In this document: positions 46,733-56,825 of the stretch, piece after piece | Numbering within the stretch: the stretch's first letter is position 1 | How the letters are laid out: every line of letters begins with the position of its first letter | NCBI GenBank assembly: GCA_016800925.1 | Contig: JABCPU010000167.1 | Coordinates: 62,001 to 126,000, forward strand | Length of the DNA stretch: 64,000 nucleotides | Direction of reading: 5' to 3' | DNA from: Suillus spraguei | Lineage: Eukaryota; Basidiomycota; Agaricomycetes; Boletales; Suillaceae | Notes under the pieces: model-generated | What the model was told of the DNA's origin: nothing | What the model saw: only the letters and a program-made list of their open reading frames with translations | The model's database searches: none | Translations under genes and position numbers: made by a program

Positions 46733-47700
46733 TATGCTGATCCAAGTCCTTGCCCACTCTTCGCAGGCTGTGAGTGTGTCGATCCTCCTTCGAGCTCGAG
46801 CGATGCTGATCCAAGTCCTTGCCCACTCTTCGCAGGATGTGAGTGTGTCGATCCTCCTTCGAGCTCGAGCGATGCTGATCCAAGTCCTTGCCCACTCTTC
46901 GCAGGATGTGAGTGTGTCGATCCTCCTTCGAGCTCGAGCGATGCTGATCCAAGTCCTTGCCCACTCTTCGCAGGATGTGAGTGTGTCGATCCTCCTTCGA
47001 GCTCGAGCGATGCTGATCCAAGTCCTTGCCCACTCTTCGCAGGCTGTGAGTGTGTCGATCCTCCTTCGAGCTCGAGCGATGCTGATCCAAGTCCTTGCCC
47101 ACTCTTCGCAGGATGTGAGTGTGTCGATCCTCCTTGAGCTCGAGCGATGCTGATCCAAGTCCTTGCCCACTCTTCGCAGATGTGAGTGTGTCGATCCTCC
47201 TTCGAGCTCGAGCGATGCTGATCCAAGTCCTTGCCCACTCTTCGCAGGATGTGAGTGTGTCGATCCTCCTTCGAGCTCGAGCGATGCTGATCCAAGTCCT
47301 TGCCCACTCTTCGCAGGGTGTGAGTGTGTCGATCCTCCTTCGAGCTCGAGCGATGCTGATCCAAGTCCTTGCCCACTCTTCGCAGCTGTGAGTGTGTCGA
47401 TCCTCCTTCGAGCTCGAGCGATGCTGATCCAAGTCCTTGCCCACTCTTCGCAGGATGTGAGTGTGTCGATCCTCCTTCGAGCTCGAGCGATGCTGATCCA
47501 AGTCTTGCCCACTCTTCGCAGGCTGTGAGTGTGTCGATCCTCCTTCGAGCTCGAGCGATGCTGATCCAAGTCCTTGCCCACCTTCGCATCTTCGCAGCGT
47601 GTGAGTGTGTCGATCCTCCTTCGAGCTCGAGCGATGCTGATCCAAGTCCTTGCCCACTCTTCGCAGGCTGTGAGTGTGTCAATCCTCCTTGGAGCTCGAG
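46733..47700. repeat. 69 bp minisatellite, 14 copies
   Basis: The unit runs from GATGCTGATCCAAGTCCTTG through CTCTTCGCAG to the GAGCTCGAGC block, with a period of exactly 69 in most copies. Copies are almost identical, which implies recent homogenisation. Variation is concentrated in the three bases after CAG (GCT, GAT, GGT, CGT). Because 69 is a multiple of 3, all frames stay open; long ORFs on both strands here are artefacts of the repeat. Confidence 0.92.
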
Positions 47701-48491
47701 CCGTTCTCAATCAAGCCATCTCCCGTTTGTTGATAGGATGTGAGTGAGCCCATCATTTATTAAGTGTAAGAATTTCTGACTCAAGCAATCGACGATCTCT
47801 CGGCAGGAGGTCAGTACATTGATCTTCTACCGACCTTGAGCCACTCACAGAACAAATCATTGATCTCTTGACAGCTTGTGAGTGTGATCATTTTCTGCCG
47901 ACTTCCTATCTTCCTCATTGATGTGCTCCCTGATCTATTGTCAGGGTGTGAGTGTATTGATTCTCCGTCGCCCTGACGCTATGGTCTATACTGACCGAAA
48001 ACATTGCTGCTTCGTTAACAGCTTGTGAGTTGGTCCATCCAGTATTGAACTCGAATCATACTGACTGACGCGTTGCCCATCCATTGACAGAGTGTAAGCA
48101 CAATGATCCGCAGTCGAATTGGAGTATCACTGACCAATGACATTGCCGATTCCCATTGACAGCACGTGAGTAGTGTTCATCTACGGTTGAGCTCAAGTGT
48201 CGCTGATCGATTGACAGTCGGTGAGTCTCTTCACACCAATCGAGCGTCAGCCTTGCTCACCAATCCCAATCCCATGGCTCATCTACTCACAGCATGTTAG
48301 TGTGCTGATCTTCTGTTGAGTTTGAGTTTTGCTTACTACTGAAATCGCACGTCCCTCAACAGTGTGTGAGTTTTTTTATCTTAGAGTCTTGCTTGCAAAC
48401 GATATCGCTGATCCATCAATAGGAGGTTGGTTTCTTTATCCTCCTTTGACTTTGGGCCATGCTGAATGAAGATGCTACACATTGGCAGAAA
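47701..48491. repeat. Diverged continuation of the array (12 units)
   Basis: Units of 55-77 bp no longer align with the 69 bp unit over most of their length, yet each keeps a YAG, three bases, a GTNNGN donor and a CTNAY-like site. The 3 nt steps read GAT, GAG, CTT, GGT, CTT, AGT, CAC, TCG, CAT, TGT, GAG, AAA. Confidence 0.8.
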
Positions 48492-48778
48492 GTGAGTGTA
48501 TCGATCCTCAGCAGAGTGGACGATTTTCAATTTTCCATCATTGTTTGACCAGATTTCTCGGGAACAGTGCGCAGACATGCAGTCTAGGTTACTCTCTGTG
48601 GTGTGTCTAATTAGTCACAAATTGTACACATTTCTCATGTTGCGAATGTGCCAGGTCTCTGGCTCAACACCCTCGGAGACCGATGTTCAACTCATTTCTG
48701 GTGAATTTCGAGGCTACGTTGCGACGAACCTGCTTATTATCGATCATTTAGCCTGCCATTATCTTTGAACACTCTTTC

Positions 48779-49036
48779 TACATTTTCGACAAGCAACGCT
48801 ATCTTCCGGACAGCCAGAAGTCTGTTCCTTCTTTTAATGTCGCTCTCGAGCGGTACATTGCGTCTCCGCATGCCGCTGCTGTGAGGGAAGCTGTGAGGAA
48901 AGCGTCCACGCATGCCAAGGAAACTCGTTTACTTGGAAAGCCAAACTACTATTTGGACGCTTCCATAAGAAGGGAAAACAATCTGTTCGTGACTCTCAAG
49001 ACGAGTTGGCCAGCAGAATCGTTGAAATCATTCTAG
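48779..49036 (+). other. Orphan coding exon or remnant (85 codons)
   Basis: Open from 48779 to the TAG at 49034-49036 with protein-like composition: SVPSFNVALERYIASPH, then a charged helix, then GKPNYYLDASIRRENNLF. No start Met near the 5' end; an acceptor-like ACAAG precedes it. It could be the final exon of a gene that runs through the array, or a fragment of another gene. Family not recognised. Confidence 0.35.
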
Positions 49037-50489
49037 AGCATCGCCTGTGTATGTTTAGCTGTTATGTCCTGGCAGTATCCCACTGATCTGCTTGTCTTCA
49101 GCGAGACCTTAACGTCGGGCGATGCCGACATGATGTTCCGGTTGGAGTGGAGCTTAGGTGTGGATGCAGGTTGCTTGAAAGGTCTGTCGAGGTAGATTCA
49201 GGATGTGGAACTGTACGAAATGGTTGTATAATCACGCAATATGGTGCTTTGTCTGGTATGGCGTATACGTGTTTGGAGAATGTTGGTCGTCCTCAGTCGA
49301 GATGGTGACGAGAGCTACTGCATTTGATGTACCTCTCATGTATCCGCGGTCCAATTTCAAGTACATCAAGGTTGAGTTAGTCCCTGTTTCAACCTGCACC
49401 ACTTTCGTTATGGTCATTTTAACCTTATAAACTCTATGTAGACACATGAACTCAAACGTTCCTGAGAACATCGCTGACTCCAGCTGGTTGCATGATGAAT
49501 GAGATCTCTGAAAAGACCTGGCTGCGAGCGGAAGATGGCCTTCAAACTTGATAGACTTTGACACACGTTGATTTTCAGGGACAGCGTGCGATGTGCATCA
49601 TGATATGATTATGGCTCTGAGTTATGAAGGTTTGAGGTTTTACAAACTGGTTGCATTATTCAATATAAATTCAGCATTGGCCCTGCTCTGTGTAGGTGAC
49701 AGTCAAAACCCATTATCACTTTTGCTCATATGATATCGTGCGGATCATATTCTGGAATCAAGATGCGTCTTCTCAAGAAACCGATAGACGATGCCATCGT
49801 GGAACAAAGGATAAACCGACTTACACAGTACCTTATAGCGTGCCTTGTGAAATGTGAGCGCATCAAAGTATAACGACTGAATGCTGTATCCAGGAGCCTG
49901 CCGCCAGCGACCGACGACGACGACTCCATTGCTTAGTATCAGGATCCTGGTGTGTAGTTCAAGATATCGAATTATCGATTCTCCTGAGGTTCAGGTTGTG
50001 CTGGGACATAAGAGCTATTGGTAGTGAGCGCATTGATTCGCACTCGCACCATGCTGAGATTCTCGGAAAGGAGGCATTGTTGCGACTGTCCTCATAAGTC
50101 AGACATACAGCGGAGGGACAGTCAAGTCTGCCTTGAAAATTGTGACAGGTTGACTTGTCGGAGTTTCGATGCAGTCCTCGGCCTCCTCGGCTGTCTTGGA
50201 GCATCCAACGTCTGCTACATTCCTCGCCCCAATTGATCAAGGATAGATCTAGATTAGATTCGGACTGTAACCACGACAAAGTATTTGAAAATAGCAGTAG
50301 TAAGTCTTTCTTTCAAATTTATTGTGGCTTCGCGTTCTCTCACTCCCGCAGCAGAGTGCCAGCGAGTGACGATCAATGTCAGTACTTCCATCTTTTGCAT
50401 GCTCTCTAACTTCTTGAAGAAATTTGAGCGAGACTGTCCCAGGTTGTTGTCAACGGTGCTCAATATAACTCCCATGAGCGTCAGCCTCA
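49037..50489. other. No supported gene
   Basis: Short frames only. The 50285-50489 part is probably the degraded N-terminal region of the NACHT gene that follows, but no motif is left to prove it. Confidence 0.4.
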
Positions 50490-52074
50490 CACAAAATGTT
50501 TGCAAGGGACTCGAGTGGATCTCCTGAAATACATCCACGGATTCCTAGACAATACAGAGAAGAATCGACTCGTTTGGCTGCATGGCACGGCTGGCGTTGG
50601 AAAATCTGCCATTGCATTTACAGTAGCTGAAAAATTGAAATTCTAAAAGTGAGCGAAGAGACAAATGTCGAAACGCGGTTAGCGGGAACATTCTTTTTCT
50701 CGTGCAAACACACCAAATGGTGTACGGGTGGATATTTCTTTGCGACGCTCGTCTACCAGCTTGCCACAAATTTTCCAAGCATCCGGCGAGATGTGAATAG
50801 AGCCATCTGCAACAATCCCGCTCTACTAGACCTAGACACGCCTCTCTGCGACCAGATGGAGGCTCTCTTTCTCCAACCCCTCAGGAAACTTCAACTCAGA
50901 TTGCGTGTATGTCCCCCTTTGACGTTTGTTGTCGATGCCCTTGATGAATGCACATGCGAACCTGAGCTTACCGATCTCATCCTTTCCCTTGCGCGGGCTC
51001 TTCATGAGCCTGATCTGCCCGTGACCCACATTCTGCTCACGAGTCGCTCGGAATCGCATATTTGTAAAGCCTTTCGGAATGAAGAAGTGCGCCCGCTGGT
51101 GTGCGAGATACCAATGAAAACTTCTGGGGAGGGCGTTACTACTATCATCTCGCTAGATGGTGCCGATGTCGACAATGACATCTGTATATTTCTACAGCAT
51201 TCATTCAGAGAGCTACAGTGCAGCCATCCCAATTTCCCGCAACCCTCGTGGGGTGACCTTGCGAAGCTGGCAAGGCGAGCTGGCAGACGATTCATCATGG
51301 CGTCGACGACGACGAAATTTATTGTCGATGGATACAAGGATCCACGGGATCAGTTACAACTGATGTTCGAACTGACAAGCGAGCTGCTAGCAGGAACGGA
51401 GGTGTACAAGTTATACGATTATATCCTCTCTACGTGTACCGACCCCAAGCGGGCATACCTGCACTTGCAGACCCCCTGTCGCTATCACAAATCTCGAAAC
51501 TCCTCGGCCCTGGTCAGGGCTGTGATGCTGAGACGACGCTAGTGCAGCTACGGCCTGTCATGGATATCCCTATAGATAGCACTCTCCCCGTGAGTATATA
51601 TCACTCATCCATTCGCGACTATGTTTCCGATCCATCAAACTGCGGCCTTCCTGAAGTACGCGATATCGCATCACCTCACCCTCACTCTCTGCTCGCATGT
51701 TCTTCTCTCCGAGGAGGACGAGACTGGCTGCAGACAGGGAGGGAAAATTTGGCTGCAGACCCGGGGAGGACGAGACTGGCTGCTGACAGAGGGAGGACGA
51801 GACTGGTTGCGGACCCTGGGAGAACGAGACTGGCTGCAGACCCAGGGAGGACGAGACTGGCTGCGGACTCGGGAGGACGAGATTGGCTGCACAGTCCCCA
51901 CGGTCAAGAGTGGCAGTCCACTCCTGCGGCCTCCGTCTGGGTGACAATGGAAGAATTCTTGAAAACATCGGAAGTACTCAACGGGTATATCATTACCAGC
52001 GACCCGCCTTTACTGCCAGCTTTTCAAGTAATCCAGCAGATCAAGACTTTGCCAGATTTCTCAAGTGATCTGTA
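50490..52074 (+). CDS. NACHT-domain STAND NTPase, damaged or truncated
   Basis: Conserved sequence starts at CLQGTRVDLLKYIHGFLDN, then Walker A in LVWLHGTAGVGKSAIAF (50584-50607), RLAGTFFFSCKHTKW, Walker B-like FVVDALDECT, VTHILLTSRSE, FIMASTTTKFI and SLSQISKLLGPGQG. It ends in PAASVWVTMEEF and LLPAFQVIQQ. A 27 bp coding repeat (GGRDWLQTQ) sits before the end. No WD40 or ankyrin sensor repeats follow, although many fungal NACHT proteins have them. Frame slips at 50638-50640 and 51871-51873 fit one-base homopolymer losses; another break near 51465-51475 may be real. This family works in self/non-self recognition and cell death signalling in fungi. Confidence 0.7.
51719..51905 (+). repeat. 27 bp coding repeat (GGRDWLQTQ-type)
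   Basis: CGAGACTGG recurs at 51719, 51771, 51798, 51825, 51852 and (as CGAGATTGG) 51878, with a spacing of 27 in the core. In the correct frame each unit encodes nine residues, G-G-R-D-W-L-x-T-x. Spacing slips at both edges shift frame relative to the surrounding NACHT exon. Confidence 0.8.
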
Positions 52075-52559
52075 GCTGTGCGAACTGTGGAAGAATTCTA
52101 TTCTGCTCCTGCAAAAATATGCCGTTAAAATTTTGAGTTGTACAACTTGTAGATCTATCGACGCATCAATAAATGCCTGAGTAACATGAGCGCTTGAGCA
52201 GTGCATTGCAACAATGTGATGACTCTAGTGCTCATCAGCAAACCACAACGCTCTGTACATCCTCATTGGTGTTACCATAGATTATCTGGACAAATCTAAC
52301 CTTGCGAGTCTGTGGAGGGCACCGACAGTAAATTAGATGAATCCGAGGCACTGGCGCTTAACAAAGAAGGAATCTATCTGCTAGTATATGGGCGACTACC
52401 TGATACGCAACATGTGATGCCATGTTAATGTATACACCCACCTAGTACTACAATCAGAATGCCAGAGCCCCTCACTCTCGAGTTGTTTCCTTAAGAACGA
52501 AGATGGCACATATCTAACGAGTTGTTCAAGCTTTCCCCCTATTGACCGAATTGTATAGC
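52075..52559. other. Intergenic, nothing recognised
   Basis: No gene or repeat seen between the NACHT gene and the palindromic cluster. Confidence 0.5.
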
Positions 52560-52706
52560 CGTCGCTGCCTCGGTCAAAACAGAACTAACTATTGCAAACT
52601 ATTACATGAGACGAGCCACCAAAAAGAAAAGCAGGCTACAAGAACAGGGAGTGCATGGAGATCCAGGACTCAGAACACATAGTTAGGCGCATCAACTTCA
52701 CATTCC

Positions 52707-53785
52707 TCAATCAAGCGTGTAACGTCCAGTGGCCACATCGCGTTTGAGGGTCCAAGTCGTGCTCTCAGGAAGCCTAGTGAGATCCTGCGACCAGATCGCA
52801 TGGCTGGCGACAGCATCTCGTATGAGTGCAGTCTCTTCATAGTCCGACATAATGTAGGCGCGCAAGACCGGAGTGAACCGAGCAGTGACATGACTGCCAT
52901 CCCTGTGTTTTGTACTGTGAGCACTCTGAAAAGGAAAGAGGGAAGAGAGAACACACCTAACATCGCAGAAGTAGAGCGCGGGCTTGGGCGTCAAGTCTCC
53001 TGGGTTCATAAAGCCTGGAGACGAATAATACAATGAGGGGAAAGAAGAGGAGATGATGATGGTCACAAACCAACTGCCATGTCCTGAGTGGCCCCAGTGT
53101 TGTTTACGGCCTGCAGAACACCAGGCGTTCCAGACTGAGGGGACTACACGAGATATTCGTGAGCGGTCAATCATAGAGATTAACGAAAGTTAGACTCACA
53201 GAGAAATGATAGACGTTGTTGGCCTCGGTCAGGAATGTTTTCTCGCTGACCTGCGTCATGACTTGCGTCGGTGCTAGGAATTGCAGAACAGACGAAAGTT
53301 GCTCACATTGATCTTAACGCTGGTTTCGGCGTCGATGATGTTTCCACCGGCGACCTGCGGTTTAGAGAAAGCAAGTCTATACATTAAATAAGCATCGTAT
53401 ATGAGCACCATCTGCGTCTTCTGTCTTACTGGTTCGTGTAGGTTGCGTGAGCCTTGTATTGCCCTAGAAAAAGCGGTCAAGTATAAGCTGGCAACTTGGA
53501 AACGAGAGAGTAGAAACACCGACCTGTCCTGCCGAATTTGCAGACCCTGAAAAATTGCAAGGTTTGGAATCGTCAGGGACAAAGTAAGCGGACTTACTTC
53601 CAGACTACGGGAAAGAAGTCCTCGTAGAGGCCTTTCATGTCAGCATCGAAAGTAAGCATGATCGTTGTTTCCTTGCCGAGATCGTTGCTGCGAGACAACG
53701 GTGAGTAGGGTAAAAAATATATAGAGTGATAGGGCAAAGACGCTCACGACTGAAAGGTCAAGTTCCTGGTGAAGATGTGTGACAT
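52707..53785 (-). CDS. Unknown small protein, palindromic family copy 1
   Basis: Start codon 53785-53783, stop 52709-52707. Exons read in the same order as copy 3: MSHIFTRNLTFQS, NDLGKETTIMLTFDADMKGL, FFPVVWK, NIIDAETSVKIN, EKTFLTEANNVYHFS, QAVNNTGATQD, a GFMNPGDLTPKPALYF strand, VTARFTPVLRAYIMSDY and TTWTLKRDVATGRYTLD. About 210 residues, eight introns of ~50-60 nt, no signal peptide or membrane segment. It ends three residues earlier than copies 2 and 3. No break seen. I recognise the pattern from other mushroom genomes only as uncharacterised; a beta-rich soluble protein seems likely. TATA box at 53863-53870. Confidence 0.68.
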
Positions 53786-53862
53786 TGCTAAGGATAAAGT
53801 GTGCTAGTTAGGATTGAATGTGAATCGAAGAGCTCGAGTTCTGCAGTTAGTCTCAGTAAGGT

Positions 53863-53870
53863 CTTTTATA
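53863..53870 (-). promoter_or_regulatory. TATA box, copy 1
   Basis: TATAAAAG on the minus strand, ~80 bp upstream of the start codon. The preceding TTTCAACAGTACC block is shared with copy 4. Confidence 0.7.
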
Positions 53871-54076
53871 GGTTTCATGTAGGGTACTGTTGAAAGTTCC
53901 CGGTGAAAACGCAATATCCGGGCCCGGGCATGGTACGATGGGATCCAATTATTTTATGGATTTGGACGTGATTTGGACGTGGATTTGGACTTGCTCATCA
54001 CATTGCCGCGTCGGAGTTTAATTTATCGTTGTATCAACATTTGTAGTAGAATGTCACGAACCTTCGTGAAAACACC

Positions 54077-54434
54077 ATGCCATTTCAGACTGAACGCCAA
54101 CAAGCTGCAGATTCAGTGCTTGAGGCATATGATGATCTTGCAGCACTAGTAGCGGAATCCCAAGTCCTCGTTGATCATATCTCTTCAAGTTCTTCGGAAA
54201 GATCCGAGAGCTCCAACAGAGTCGGATGATGACCAGCGATGTATTTTGATGTGATAGACTACACTCGGACTCCGGAGATACCTTGGACCCTATTGTTAAG
54301 ACTGGCGCCTTCTCCTTGTGGATTGGAAATTTACGAGATTTTCAGAGCTTGTGTCCGGTTAACCCCTGATTGTTTTGACGTGCTTGTTGCTCTGCAGGAT
54401 GATCCAGTGTTCTATAGCCAGATGAGTTGTTGAC
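54077..54434 (+). pseudogene. Possible PIF/Harbinger-type transposase N-terminal remnant
   Basis: An opening MPFQTERQQAADSVLEAYDD, an acidic Ser-rich stretch, then IYEIFRACVRLTPDCFDVLVA and LQDDPVFYSQ resemble the N-terminal part of basidiomycete Harbinger-like transposases as I remember them. The reading frame is broken and no DDE domain follows. It probably marks an insertion between copies 1 and 2. Confidence 0.4.
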
Positions 54435-54634
54435 TGCATGGAAAAGAGCTACTGCCAGTACTGAGTAAACCGTTATGTAAGAGTAGTAACGTTGTGCGGT
54501 GTGTTTGAAGGTCCGACTCATGATCAGCTGATTTCATTTTCGAAAATCCAAATAAAATTTTTGCCCCTATCTACAACGAGTTCCTCGGGCGCAATTGTGT
54601 CTGGCCATTGCATTCCCCGCGCTAACATTGCGTT

Positions 54635-54684
54635 CCATCCAAATCGTTCTTCGTCGATGGTAAATCGAAGAACGATTTGGATGG
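54635..54684. repeat. Perfect 19 bp inverted repeat, 12 nt loop
   Basis: CCATCCAAATCGTTCTTCG, loop TCGATGGTAAAT, then the exact reverse complement. Long and perfect enough to fold in RNA or extrude as a cruciform. Not followed by a T-run. It could be a snap-back junction formed when sequence was copied to the opposite strand. Confidence 0.85.
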
Positions 54685-55493
54685 CAGCTTTGTCGAGAGT
54701 GAGATCGTCAAGAGACACAGGACAGCGCGAACATTGTATTTCCTGAATTGCTATTATAGACATCAATGTGTAGTACATACCATCGTGTTTACATGGCACC
54801 GACCGAAGGGGTGTCCTTGTAATAGATAATATAGATAGGCTTCATCTTTTTTCTTACTACATTAATCATGTTGTCTACTTCCGTACTATATTTTTTGACC
54901 ATAACAGTTTCGATTTTTCTTCTGTTTTTTGATCTCCCAATGCCATAGATGTAAGTGGTATTGTCATTATCCATGAACAGACTTGATTTTTTTTTAATGT
55001 AATGAGTCGAAAGGGTGGGTATATAAAAGCGCACATGGACACCCGCCTGTCGTACGTGAGCGCGTGAGCCATTAAAAGGTCACTTCTCTTTGCCAGAGGC
55101 TGTTATTGGGAGTGGTGTCGCTCTTTTGCACTGGTATTAAATGATCTGAGACTGTTGAAAGGGAATGTTAGTAAAGCGCATATCCTGGAACACGCCAGTC
55201 CCAAGCATCCGTCAGAATCTCGCTTGCAATACCTCCAAGAATGTCCTGGTGCTCACAAAGCACAACAATATGTTCTAGCCAGAGGTTGATTGATTTTCTC
55301 GACGAGTTGTGTAGCCGGCGCTGGTCATACAATCAAACACATAGATAAAGGTCTTTCGATCAAAACAGTACCAACAATTGCAAACTATTACACCAGATAC
55401 GAGTCACCATTCAAAAGAAAGCGAGAACAGGGAGAGCATAGAGATCCGGGACTCAGAACACATATTTAGGTGCACCAACTTAACATTCCTCAA

Positions 55494-56571
55494 TCAAGCT
55501 TGGACGAGCGTGTAACGTCCAGTGGCCAAGTCGCGTTTGAGGGTCCAAGTCGTGCTCTCAGCAAGCCCAGCGAGATCCTGCGACCAGATCGCGGGAGTGT
55601 CGATGGCACCTCGTATGATTGCAGTCTCTTCATAGTCCGACGTAATGTAGGCACGCAGGACCGGAGTGAACTGAGCAGTGACATGACTGCCATCCCTGTG
55701 TTTTGTACTGTGAGCACTCTGAAAAAGAAAGAGGGGAGAGAGGACACACCCGACACCATTGAAGTAGAGTGCAGGCTTGGGCATCAAATCTCCTGGGGTC
55801 ATAAAGCCTAGAGGCGAATAATACAATGAGGTCAAAGAAAAGGAGACGATGATGGTCACAAACCAACTGCAATGTCCTGGATGGCCCCAGTGTTGTTTAC
55901 GGCCTGCAGAACACCAGCAGTTCCCGACTCAGGGGACTACATGAGATATTCGTGAGCGATAAGTTATAGAGATTAACGAAAGTCAGACTTACAGAGAAAT
56001 GATAGACTTCGTTGGCCTCGGTCAGGGATGTTTTCTCGCTGACCTGCGTCATGACTTGCGTCGGTGCTAGAAATTGCGGAACAGACGAAAGTCGCTCACA
56101 TTGATATTAACGCTGGTTTCGGCGTCGATGATGTTTCCATCGACGACCTGCGGTTTAGAGAAAGCAAGTCTATACATTAAATAAGTATATGAACACCATC
56201 TGCGTCTTCTGCCTTACTGGCTCGTGTAGGTCGCGTGAGCCCTGTATGGACCTGGAAAGAGCGGAAGTGTAAGCTGACAACTTGAAAACGAGAGAGTAGA
56301 AACACCCACCCGTCTGGCCGAATTTGCTGACCCTGAAAAATCGCAAGGTTTGAAATTATCAGGGGCAAAGCATGCGCACTTACTTCCAGACTACGGGGAA
56401 GAAGTCCTCGTAGAGGCCTTTCATATCAGCATCGAAGGTGAGCATGATCGTCGCCTCCTTGCCGAGGTCGTTGCTGCGAGACGACGGTGAGTGAGTAGAA
56501 GTATATGGAAAGTGATAGGGCATTGACGCTCACGACTGGAAGGTCAAGTTCCTGGTGAAGACGTGTGACAT
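55494..56571 (-). CDS. Unknown small protein, palindromic family copy 2 (intact)
   Basis: Start 56571-56569, stop 55496-55494. It has the nine-exon plan of copy 3 without its frameshift (FFPVVWK is intact here), so it should encode ~212 residues. Features seen: MSHVFTRNLTF, TIMLTFDADMKGLYEDFF, TYTSQLAFSKPQ, NIIDAETSVKIN, AVNNTGAIQDIAVGFM, TPGDLMPKPALYF, AIDTPAIWSQDLAGLAE and TTWTLKRDLATGRYTLVQA. No catalytic motif is recognised. TATA box 56649-56656. Head-to-head with copy 3 across a ~1 kb spacer. Confidence 0.7.
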
Positions 56572-56648
56572 TGTCAAGCACAAAGTGTACTAGTTAGGAT
56601 TGAATGTGAATTGAAGGGCTTGGGTTTTGCAGTGAGTCTCACCGAGGT

Positions 56649-56656
56649 CTTTTATA
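56649..56656 (-). promoter_or_regulatory. TATA box, copy 2
   Basis: TATAAAAG on the minus strand, 78 bp upstream of the start codon, mirrored by 57951-57958 in the other arm. Confidence 0.7.
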
Positions 56657-56825
56657 AGTTTCGTGGTCGCATAGATTGTACCTCCTTGCGTGAATTCCGC
56701 AGGTTTCCTTTGATCGGATTTCATACTGTTGTGCCTTTGTACCTGCCGCTGGTCACCTAATGCATTGTGCTCCTATTGCTTCTATCTGCCAGACGATGAT
56801 GAATTTCTAGTTCGAGTTCTCGTAC

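Larger units (their letters stand above)
46706..48491 (+). other. Array of 27 single-codon exon-like units between introns
   Basis: From 46706, an acceptor (YAG), a 3 nt step and a donor (GTGAGT, GTATGT, GTCAGT, GTAAGC or GTTAGT type) recur 27 times. The 3 nt steps start at 46706 (ATG), 46767, 46836, 46905, 46974, 47043, 47112, 47248, 47317, 47454, 47522, 47598, 47667, 47737, 47807, 47875, 47945, 48022, 48091, 48163, 48218, 48293, 48363, 48423 and 48489. Two more, at 47180 and 47386, are 2 nt (GG reduced to G). Intervening segments are 52-74 nt, normal for fungal introns, and nearly all contain CTGAY or CTCAY 15-40 nt before the acceptor. No protein product is proved. Confidence 0.6.
52560..53945. 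repeat. Outer left arm of the palindromic cluster
   Basis: Reverse complement resembles ~60000-61450, including the gene, its 3' flank (GGTCAAAACAG, TATTGCAAACTATTACA) and its promoter (GCGTTTTCAC, TTTCAACAGTAC). More diverged than the inner arms. Confidence 0.75.
54857..56825. repeat. Inner left arm of palindrome
   Basis: Nearly identical to the reverse complement of 57771-59762, covering copy 2, its 3' flank to the GACAACATGATTAATGTA block, and its promoter to the CGAGTTCTCGTACC block. Confidence 0.88.

Noticed and set aside
46733..47700. CRISPR-like array
   Set aside because: The repeat is continuous with no unique spacers; the genome is eukaryotic.
46677..47743. Several ORFs of 90-330 codons on both strands with a 23-residue repeat
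   Set aside because: The 69 bp unit is a multiple of 3 and lacks stops, so any frame stays open. Composition is unnatural and the frames conflict.
54524..54799. 91-codon minus-strand ORF
   Set aside because: It runs through the perfect hairpin at 54635-54684 and shows no family motif.
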